A stretch of 6,431 nt of DNA from Micrococcaceae bacterium UBA3381 (GTDB lineage: Bacteria > Actinomycetota > Actinomycetes > Actinomycetales > Micrococcaceae), in NCBI GenBank assembly GCA_002358975.1, contig DEPX01000085.1:6120-12550 (forward strand). The letters are read 5' to 3'. Each line of letters begins with the position of its first letter. Position 1 is the first letter of the stretch. Under the pieces are notes generated by a model that saw only the letters and a list, made by a program, of their open reading frames with translations, was not told the origin of the DNA and did no database searches. Below, piece by piece: positions 1 to 5,867 of this stretch. Both the position numbers and the translations under genes were made by a program.

Positions 1-402
1 GTGGCATCGATGAGCCAGGAACTTATTGAGTTACAACAGGCCACCGAGGCTCGACCTGCCGGAGTACAACGGTTATATCGAAAGCGGATGGAAGAACGCA
101 CTCGCGAGGTCACGGAACGAACAGCCGACCAACTCTACCCGGAGTATCGGCGCCGGTTAGCCGCATGCTCCGAAGATCTAGTGGAGAACGCCCGCCCTGG
201 ACGGACCCCCGGTAGCATCACTGTGCTCACCGCCTCACTGCTGGTGCACAAAGACAAAATGGATGCCATCGGTGTTGAACTGGCTGATATCCGCGATAAT
301 CAACCAGGCGCCAATATCCGTTATCTCGGACCTTGGCCACCGTATTCCTTTAGCGAGGTGCCTGAACTCGGCGACGAACAGACAAAACCGGGTGGTTGCT
401 GA
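1..402 (+). CDS. GvpF/GvpL-family gas vesicle protein, C-terminal part (5' truncated by window edge)
   Basis: This frame ends at TGA 400-402 and encodes 133 residues. Near the C-terminus, at about residues 109-116, is GPWPPYSF, the hallmark ending of GvpF/GvpL proteins. It is preceded by a hydrophobic strand and helix (TASLLVHKDKMDAI, about 77-90), as expected for the family's last alpha/beta domain. Residues 20-60 are a highly charged, probably helical stretch (LYRKRMEERTREVTERTADQ), matching the helical part that precedes that domain. Family members are accessory or minor gas-vesicle proteins needed for assembly of the gas-filled protein shell in the cytoplasm. They are usually about 230-270 residues, so about half the protein is missing. 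The GTG at position 1 and the ATG at 10 are therefore more likely internal codons than starts, and no ribosome binding site can be seen. After the conserved motif there is a short divergent tail of about 17 residues. GvpF and GvpL cannot be told apart from this fragment. The gene converges on the Clp gene and probably belongs to a gvp cluster to the left. Confidence 0.83.
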   Translation: MASMSQELIELQQATEARPAGVQRLYRKRMEERTREVTERTADQLYPEYRRRLAACSEDLVENARPGRTPGSITVLTASLLVHKDKMDAIGVELADIRDNQPGANIRYLGPWPPYSFSEVPELGDEQTKPGGC

Positions 403-423
403 AGTGCTCAGCAACCACCCGGT
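384..423 (-). terminator. Intrinsic terminator of the clp gene, overlapping the gvp 3' end
   Basis: A perfect 16-bp inverted repeat (387-402 pairing with 408-423) encloses a 5-nt loop. On the minus strand it begins 21 nt past the clp stop codon and is followed by TTTTGTCTGTT, a good terminator tail. On the plus strand the tail is CTGGCTGTGTTT, which is poorer, so termination of the gvp transcript here is possible but weaker. The left arm contains the last five codons of the gvp gene and its stop TGA (400-402). Confidence 0.85.
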
Positions 424-444
424 CTGGCTGTGTTTAGCTGACGG

Positions 445-2994
445 TTAGGCAGCCAGTTTTTCTGTTGTGCGGACCGGTAAGACCTGTAGCTGACCGTCAT
501 CTACAGTGACCTCTACAGAATCACCATCAGTGATGGCTTCAGAAACCAGCAGATCGGCGATCCGGTCGTCAAGCTCACGCTGGATTACTCGACGAAGCGG
601 ACGAGCCCCATAAGCTGGCTCATAGCCGGTCTCAGCAATCCAGTCGCGAGCCGCGTCGTCAACCTTAAGCGTGATGCCTTGGGTACCCAGACGCTGTTCG
701 GAAGACCGCAGTTGCAGCCCAACGATCTGGCGCAGCTGCTGAGCATCCAGGGAGTTGAACAATAGCGTATCGTCAATCCGGTTGAGGAACTCGGGGCGCA
801 TAAATTCGCGCAACCGGCCCATTACCTTGTGCTCGATATCACGCTGGGTAGTTTGTGCATCGCTGGAGGCAAAGCCCAACGGGGTTCCCGAGGATGCCAT
901 GAACTCTGAACCCAAGTTCGAGGTCATCAGCACTACCGTGTTGCGGAAGTCGACCGTGCGACCCTGACCATCGGTCAGGCGCCCGTCTTCAAGAACCTGC
1001 AGCAACAGATTGAATACATCGGCATGTGCCTTTTCAATCTCGTCGAGCAGAATTACCGAGTATGGACGACGACGAACCTGTTCGGTCAACTGACCGGGTT
1101 CATCATAGCCAACGTAGCCCGGGGGAGCACCAACTAAACGCGAAACTGTGTGCCGCTCACCAAATTCGGACATATCGAATCGGACCATGGCTTGCTCGTC
1201 ATCGAATAATGATTCAGCCAAGGCTTTGGCCAGCTCAGTTTTCCCGACGCCGGTGGGCCCCAAAAACAGGAAGCTTCCGACCGGACGAGATGGGTCTGCC
1301 ATACCGGTGCGTGAACGCCGGATGGCTTTAGCAATAGCAGTAACAGCCTCGTCCTGGCCAATAACGCGTTCGTGCAGTTCCTCCTCAAGGCGTCCTAACC
1401 GGGATTTTTCCGCCTCGGTCATACGAGCTGCCGGAATACCAGTGGCTCGGGCAACCATTTCGGCGATAGCGTGTTCATCGACCACAGAGTCGCTAGCTTG
1501 CGGCTGGGCAGATGCAACAGCCAGTTGCTCATTGATCTGCTGCACTTCATCGCGAAGTTGGCCGGCGCGTTCGTAGTCTTCAGCATCTACCGCTGCATTT
1601 TTCTGTGCTTCCAGTTCGGCAAGCTGGGTGCGCAATGCGTCAACATCGACTGCTGGACTACCCGCCTCCGGGCCACGACGTAACGATACTCGTGCACCAG
1701 CCTGGTCGATCAGGTCGATTGCCTTATCCGGTAGGAACCGATCGGTAATGTATCGGTCAGATAGTTCAACGGCGGCATGTAGGGCTTCCTCAGTGTAGCT
1801 CACTGAATGGTGTTCAGCGTACCGATCAGCCAGGCCCTTGATGATTTCTATCGCGTCGTCAATGGAGGGTTCTCCGATGGTGACGGGCTGGAAACGGCGT
1901 TCAAGTGCCGAGTCTTTTTCAATGCTACGGTACTCTTTGAGCGTGGTGGCCCCAACCATATGCAAATCACCACGGGCCAGACGTGGTTTGAGAATGTTAC
2001 CGGCGTCCATACCACCAGACTCCGAAGAGCCACCTGTGCCGACAACAGTGTGCAACTCATCGATAAAGACGATGGTGTTGGCATCTTCGGCTAGCTCTTC
2101 GATTGCCCCGGTAAGGCGTTCTTCAAAGTCGCCACGGTACCGTGTACCGGCAACCATACCGGCAAGATCCAATGACATAACGCGACGGCCTTTAAGCTGG
2201 GCCGGAACCTGCTCATCAACGATAGCCTGGGCAAGGCCCTCGACAATAGCTGTCTTACCGACGCCAGCTTCACCTATTAACACCGGATTATTCTTGGTGC
2301 GGCGAGCCAGGATCTCAATGGTCTGGTCGATTTCATCGGAACGGCCAATAACCGGGTCCAGGCGACCAGCACGAGCTTCAGCGGTTAGATCATAGCCGAA
2401 TTGTTCCAGTACGGATTCTTCCGAGCCATTTTGGCCATCGGCTTGTTGTCCTGCCTGATCCGCCTGGGCTTGTTGGGCACCAGTCTGTAGTGCCTGAGGT
2501 GTCACACCGGCCTGAGCAAGCAGTTCTCCGGCAGGTGAGTCCTGGTTCAGCACGAAAGCGAAGAACACGTGCTCAGGATCGATATAGGTAGAACCAAAGG
2601 CACGGGCAACTTGATAGCCATCCAAGAGCACCTTTTGTGCCGATGGGGTCAATGATGCTGTGGTTTGAACCTGTTGTTCTGTGGGAGCGGGCAGCCGATC
2701 ATCAACGGCTGCGATGATTGTTTCTGGGTCCGCTCCCGCTTGGCGCACGCCGGCTGCGGCTGGATCTGTGCTGAGCATGACGCGCAAAATATGCAGTGCA
2801 TCAACATCAGTTTGGCCACGTTCCACTGCAAAGCTTGCTGCCTGGCTCACGAGTTCGTGAGTCTGCTTACTCAGCAGACGTTGGATATCCACGGTACGTC
2901 CCTGACGACCAGCCCGCTGCCCCTGTAGGAAGCGAGCAAAAAACTCGTCGAAGGAGTCGCCGTTGGAACCATTTGGTCCGAAGAATGCGGGCAT
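445..2994 (-). CDS. Two-domain AAA+ Clp ATPase, ClpC-like (UVR motif and ClpP-docking LGF), likely HspR-controlled
   Basis: This is a HSP100 protein of 849 residues. It should form a cytoplasmic ATP-driven hexamer that unfolds proteins and threads them through its pore. Domains in order: an aromatic/Gly-rich extension (1-34); a double Clp_N repeat (about 35-170); a Gln/Ala-rich linker (171-196); NBD1 with Walker A GEAGVGKT (241-248), pore loop RYRG (285-288), Walker B IVFIDE (308-313) and arginines R366/R367; a short middle region with a UVR-type motif (about 461-490); and NBD2 with Walker A GPTGVGKT (579-586), pore loop GYVG (626-629), Walker B VILLDE (647-652), LGF (706-708) and sensor-2 GARPLRR (796-802). 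All catalytic motifs look intact. The short UVR-bearing middle region and the LGF loop fit ClpC, which delivers substrates to ClpP, and not ClpB, which has a long coiled-coil middle domain and no such loop. The N-terminus is unlike housekeeping ClpC1 (which starts MFERFTDRARR), so I read this as a second paralog. The ATG at 2994 is supported by AGGAGGA 4 nt upstream. The C-terminus ends LAA. An HspR operator lies 44 nt upstream of the start. Product class is very sure; partner and exact orthology are inferred. Confidence 0.95.
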   Translation of the reverse strand: MPAFFGPNGSNGDSFDEFFARFLQGQRAGRQGRTVDIQRLLSKQTHELVSQAASFAVERGQTDVDALHILRVMLSTDPAAAGVRQAGADPETIIAAVDDRLPAPTEQQVQTTASLTPSAQKVLLDGYQVARAFGSTYIDPEHVFFAFVLNQDSPAGELLAQAGVTPQALQTGAQQAQADQAGQQADGQNGSEESVLEQFGYDLTAEARAGRLDPVIGRSDEIDQTIEILARRTKNNPVLIGEAGVGKTAIVEGLAQAIVDEQVPAQLKGRRVMSLDLAGMVAGTRYRGDFEERLTGAIEELAEDANTIVFIDELHTVVGTGGSSESGGMDAGNILKPRLARGDLHMVGATTLKEYRSIEKDSALERRFQPVTIGEPSIDDAIEIIKGLADRYAEHHSVSYTEEALHAAVELSDRYITDRFLPDKAIDLIDQAGARVSLRRGPEAGSPAVDVDALRTQLAELEAQKNAAVDAEDYERAGQLRDEVQQINEQLAVASAQPQASDSVVDEHAIAEMVARATGIPAARMTEAEKSRLGRLEEELHERVIGQDEAVTAIAKAIRRSRTGMADPSRPVGSFLFLGPTGVGKTELAKALAESLFDDEQAMVRFDMSEFGERHTVSRLVGAPPGYVGYDEPGQLTEQVRRRPYSVILLDEIEKAHADVFNLLLQVLEDGRLTDGQGRTVDFRNTVVLMTSNLGSEFMASSGTPLGFASSDAQTTQRDIEHKVMGRLREFMRPEFLNRIDDTLLFNSLDAQQLRQIVGLQLRSSEQRLGTQGITLKVDDAARDWIAETGYEPAYGARPLRRVIQRELDDRIADLLVSEAITDGDSVEVTVDDGQLQVLPVRTTEKLAA

Positions 2995-2998
2995 CTAA

Positions 2999-3005
2999 TC
3001 CTCCT
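2999..3005 (-). promoter_or_regulatory. Strong Shine-Dalgarno of the clp gene
   Basis: On the minus strand AGGAGGA lies 4 nt upstream of the ATG at 2994, near-perfect complementarity to the 16S anti-SD. It fixes the clp start and predicts efficient translation. No equally good site accompanies any internal ATG near the N-terminus. Confidence 0.85.
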
Positions 3006-3038
3006 AGTAAAGATGTACTTTCCATGCACACCTAAAAA

Positions 3039-3059
3039 GTTGAGTGTATCTAACTCAAG
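3039..3059 (-). promoter_or_regulatory. HAIR element, HspR operator upstream of clp
   Basis: On the minus strand the sequence is CTTGAGT-N7-ACTCAAC, matching the HspR-associated inverted repeat consensus CTTGAGT-N7-ACTCAAG at 13 of 14 positions with exact spacing. HspR is the MerR-family heat-shock repressor of actinobacteria, which acts with DnaK as co-repressor on the dnaK operon and clpB. The site lies 44 nt upstream of the clp ATG, where a bound repressor could block the promoter. Promoter hexamers are unclear: TACACT (3043-3048, minus) inside the repeat fits a TANNNT -10 box, and the TTGAGT half-site could instead act as a -35, but neither has a convincing partner. Identification of the operator is from the sequence; repression by HspR is inferred from the family. 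Confidence 0.82.
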
Positions 3060-3104
3060 AAACACATCATGAAGCAAGATTATTCCGGACTGAAGGATTT
3101 TTGC

Positions 3105-3132
3105 AAAAAAACCTGAGCGAGACAGACTCAGG
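3105..3132 (-). terminator. Second intrinsic terminator downstream of the ABC operon
   Basis: On the minus strand a 6-bp stem (CCTGAG at 3127-3132 in minus reading, pairing with 3112-3117) with a 9-nt loop is followed directly by seven T (3105-3111). It lies 24 nt beyond the first terminator in the direction of transcription and just before the clp operator, so it would insulate clp from read-through. Confidence 0.72.
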
Positions 3133-3144
3133 GCTACGGGTTCT

Positions 3145-3187
3145 TAAAATAACGACTCCCTGAAATCAGGAACCTGATCTCAGGGAG
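3145..3187 (-). terminator. First intrinsic terminator of the ABC transporter operon
   Basis: An inverted repeat pairs 3156-3170 with 3173-3187 with one A-C mismatch (3164/3179). The innermost pair cannot close over 2 nt, so the effective loop is about 4 nt. It starts 25 nt past the stop of the ATPase gene on the minus strand and is followed by TCGTTATTTTAAG, a U-rich but interrupted tail. It is the first of two terminators in tandem. Confidence 0.75.
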
Positions 3188-3212
3188 CGGCGGCAAATAG
3201 GCGTCGGTAGCG

Positions 3213-4892
3213 TTATCCAGCCAGCGGAATGTCACGGCCAGGGATCGCTGCCAGCAGTTTCTGTGTGTAGTCCTGTTGGGGGTTGACAAAAATTTGATTG
3301 GCGGGTGCCTGTTCGACGACCTGGCCAGCTTGCATGACGAGCACGTTGTCGGCAATTTGTCGCACGACTGCTAGATCATGAGTGATGAAAAGATAAGACA
3401 GACCAAGATCAACCTGTAATTCATTGAGTAGTCTTAAAATCTGATCCTGGACGAGTACGTCTAATGCTGAAACCGCTTCGTCAAGCACCAGTACATCAGG
3501 TTTCAGTGCAAGAGCCCGTGCAATGGCGACACGTTGACGCTGTCCACCAGATAGTTCGCTAGGAAAGCGGTTCATCACATTGTGAGGCAGGGAAACTTGA
3601 TCCAGCAGTTCTTTGACCCGTTGTTCACGTCCAGATTTTGAGCCGGTCTTATGAACAACTAGGGGCTCTTCAATTGCTTCGAAGATTGAAAACATAGGAT
3701 CTAATGAGGCATATGGATTTTGAAAGACAGGCTGTATTCTGCGCCGGAATTTCATTTGGCTGGCGTGACCAGTAATGGTTGCAATGTCGGTTCCCTCAAA
3801 ATACACGTGACCTTGTGTGGGCGGGTCTAAGCCCAACACCATTCTTGCCACAGTCGATTTGCCCGAACCGGATTCGCCCACCAATGCGGTTGTGGTGCCG
3901 CGTTGCAGAGCAAAATTTACATCTTCAGCAGCAACCAATTCCGTTTTAGAAAATCCTTTACCAGGTAGTTTAAACACTTTGGTGAGACCGTCTATTTGCA
4001 TGACCGCATCAGACGGTTGCTGGCCCGCTGTCTCTTCGACCTGCAGTTGTGCTGCTTGGCGTATTTCTACTCGCTCGTGGGCAGAAACCCTCTCGGACTG
4101 CAAAGATGGCGCAGCATTAATTAACCGTTTGGAATATGGATGCTGCGGGTCTTGCAAGATATCTAAAGCCGGGCCAGATTCGACAACCTGACCTTTGTAC
4201 ATGACAACTAAATGATCAGCCCGCTCAGCGGCCAACCCAAGATCATGGGTAATGAGCAGTACGGCCACGCCCAATTCATCGGTGAGGCCATCAAGATGAT
4301 CTAAGATCTGCTTTTGTACCGTGACATCCAGAGCTGACGTTGGTTCATCGGCGATAAGCAGTTTCGGGCGAGCGGCAAGGCCTGCCGCAATCAGCGCCCG
4401 TTGACGCATACCTCCAGAGAACTCATGAGGGTATTGGTGGGCTCGTCTTTCGGCGTCTGGTAGACCGGCTTCTTCTAGCAGCTCAATGACGCGTTGGTCG
4501 GCTGCCCGACCATTGGTCACGCCATTAACCGCGAGTACTTCTTTAATTTGTGCGCCCACTTTGTATAAGGGGTTGAGGTTGGATAGCGGGTCTTGTGGGA
4601 CTAAGCCAATGCGTGAGCCTCGGTAAGACCGACGCTTTCGCTTAGGCAGCTTTACAAGATCTTTGCCCTCATATTTTATTGCCCCTTGGGTGACCGATCC
4701 GGTTCCGGGAAGCAAATCAATGATGGCGTGCGCTGTGGTGGACTTGCCAGACCCGGATTCACCAACAATGGCAACGGTTTGACCTGGATAAACCGTCAAA
4801 TTCAAGCCCTGAACCGCTTCGACCTCACGTTTATCAACCTTGAAATTGATATGGAGGTTTTCAATTTCTAAAATTGGCGTTTCAGTAGTCAT
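3213..4892 (-). CDS. Peptide/nickel-type ABC transporter ATP-binding protein, fused DppD-DppF
   Basis: This protein of 559 residues carries two complete ABC ATPase domains in one chain and replaces the separate DppD and DppF (OppD/OppF) subunits that power uptake at the inner face of the membrane. Half 1: Walker A GESGSGKS (44-51), Q-loop Q100, signature FSGGMRQR (158-165), Walker B LLIADE ending at E183, H-loop H216, then the C-terminal oligopeptide-transporter segment HPYSKRLINAAP (251-262). A linker of about 35 residues follows. Half 2: Walker A GESGSGKS (339-346), Q391, signature LSGGQRQR (447-454), Walker B VLVLDE ending at E472, H505, and a tail DYTQKLLAAIPG (541-552). Both sites keep the catalytic Glu and switch His, so both look active. 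In half 2 the D-loop region reads DEAVSALD where the first has DEPTSALD, a mild variation. The ATG at 4892 follows the TAA of the upstream permease with no gap and only a weak purine-rich SD (GCGAG), pointing to coupled re-initiation. Such fusions are common in actinobacteria. The substrate (oligopeptide, dipeptide or metal complex) cannot be told from the ATPase. Confidence 0.95.
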   Translation of the reverse strand: MTTETPILEIENLHINFKVDKREVEAVQGLNLTVYPGQTVAIVGESGSGKSTTAHAIIDLLPGTGSVTQGAIKYEGKDLVKLPKRKRRSYRGSRIGLVPQDPLSNLNPLYKVGAQIKEVLAVNGVTNGRAADQRVIELLEEAGLPDAERRAHQYPHEFSGGMRQRALIAAGLAARPKLLIADEPTSALDVTVQKQILDHLDGLTDELGVAVLLITHDLGLAAERADHLVVMYKGQVVESGPALDILQDPQHPYSKRLINAAPSLQSERVSAHERVEIRQAAQLQVEETAGQQPSDAVMQIDGLTKVFKLPGKGFSKTELVAAEDVNFALQRGTTTALVGESGSGKSTVARMVLGLDPPTQGHVYFEGTDIATITGHASQMKFRRRIQPVFQNPYASLDPMFSIFEAIEEPLVVHKTGSKSGREQRVKELLDQVSLPHNVMNRFPSELSGGQRQRVAIARALALKPDVLVLDEAVSALDVLVQDQILRLLNELQVDLGLSYLFITHDLAVVRQIADNVLVMQAGQVVEQAPANQIFVNPQQDYTQKLLAAIPGRDIPLAG

Positions 4893-5867
4893 TTATTTTC
4901 TCGCTTTCGGGTCCAGAGCATCGCGGACAGCATCGCCAAGCAGCATAAAGCTCAGCACGGTGATCGCCAGCGCGCCAGCGGGGAATAACAGCACATGGAG
5001 GTTATCGCCGGTACGAACCTGGGGTTGGGCAGCAGCAATATCGTTGCCCCAGGAAACTACGCTGGGTGGCAAACCGATACCCAAGAACGACAGGGTCGCT
5101 TCAGCCACGATATACACGCCGAGTGACACCGTGGCAGTAACAATGACCGGAGGCAAAGCGTTTGGAATGATGTGACTAAATAGGTTGCGCCATTTTGAAG
5201 CACCCAGAGAGCGAGCCGCATCAACAAACTCAAGGTTCTTAATTTCCATGACTGCACCGCGGGCGATACGCGTGAACTGGGGCCAACCGAAGGCGGCTAG
5301 GGCAACTACCACTGCGAACACACCACCCCAATAGCCACGATTCGGCCACACATTATTTAATGCTGATAGACCGACGATAGCTGCCAAGAGCAGCGGTATG
5401 GCAAAGAAAATATCTGCACCACGCGAGATAATGGTATCTAACCATCCGCCAAAGAATGCCGCAATGGCCCCGGTAAATAGCCCCACGATTGTCACGATAA
5501 TTGTGGTCAGCAACCCAATGATAACTGAGGCCCTCGCGCCGTGAATCGTGCGAGCAAACACATCATAACCTTGCTTATCAAAACCAAAGATATGACCGGG
5601 CTGTGGTTTGCCCAAACTGTTTGATAAGTCGGCTACCCGGGGGTTTGCCGAGGTAATAACGTTTGGGAAAAATACGACGAATAAAACGATGACTAATAGG
5701 GTAGCGGAAAACCAAAAGAGCCAGTTGCTGCGTAGCGATTTCCAAGCCTGCTTCCATTGGCTTTCTGGTGGTTGCGAGGTGTCTACTTTGCTAACCGCCG
5801 GTCCCTCGGCTTCGACGGCAGGAGCAACGAAGTGTTCTTGTCCTTGGCGTGGAGAGTTCTTATGCAT
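4893..5867 (-). CDS. Peptide/nickel-type ABC transporter permease, DppC/OppC family
   Basis: An inner-membrane permease of 324 residues that forms half of the translocation pore with the DppB-like partner. A long hydrophilic N-terminus (1-48) precedes the first membrane helix (about 49-70), the usual OppC_N arrangement. The family region FGFDKQGYDVFARTIHGARAS (split about 94-114) takes the place of the common GTDxxGRDxFSR motif. Further helices are at about 113-138, 152-170, 179-197, 240-262 and 292-312. The EAA coupling loop is at about 216-236 (DAARSLGASKWRNLFSHIIPN), with the conserved Gly that docks the ATPase. SFLGIGLPP (260-268) is also typical of the family. The C-terminus DALDPKARK matches the family ending. 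The ATG at 5867 has GAGGA (5874-5878) 6 nt upstream and overlaps the end of the dppB-like gene by 8 nt; its own stop touches the ATPase start. Length is ordinary. The residue-level motif region departs from GTDxxGRD (Phe-Gly-Phe-Asp...Gly-Tyr-Asp) but is recognisable. Confidence 0.95.
   Translation of the reverse strand: MHKNSPRQGQEHFVAPAVEAEGPAVSKVDTSQPPESQWKQAWKSLRSNWLFWFSATLLVIVLFVVFFPNVITSANPRVADLSNSLGKPQPGHIFGFDKQGYDVFARTIHGARASVIIGLLTTIIVTIVGLFTGAIAAFFGGWLDTIISRGADIFFAIPLLLAAIVGLSALNNVWPNRGYWGGVFAVVVALAAFGWPQFTRIARGAVMEIKNLEFVDAARSLGASKWRNLFSHIIPNALPPVIVTATVSLGVYIVAEATLSFLGIGLPPSVVSWGNDIAAAQPQVRTGDNLHVLLFPAGALAITVLSFMLLGDAVRDALDPKARK

Noticed and set aside
1..12. GTG at 1 or ATG at 10 as true start of the gvp gene
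   Set aside because: The encoded protein would be about half the family length, starting inside the helical region, and no upstream sequence is available to show a ribosome binding site.
1838..2395. Open frame of 185 codons on the plus strand, antisense to clp
   Set aside because: It lies wholly within well-supported NBD1 coding sequence, its translation is Ser/Arg/Pro-rich without a recognisable fold, and it fits a shadow frame.
445..2994. Naming the Clp gene clpB because of the HspR-type operator
   Set aside because: The middle domain is short and carries a UVR-type motif, and NBD2 has an LGF ClpP-docking loop. Both are ClpC/ClpA traits that ClpB lacks.
3043..3104. Sigma-70-like promoter hexamers for clp (TACACT, TTAGAT, TTGCTT, TTGAGT)
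   Set aside because: No pair gives good matches at 16-18 nt spacing, so only the operator is annotated. The promoter presumably overlaps it, but its exact position cannot be read.
3134..3355. Small minus-strand frame of 73 codons crossing the end of the ATPase gene
   Set aside because: It overlaps the ATPase 3' end out of frame and the first terminator hairpin, and no good ribosome binding site or domain is seen.
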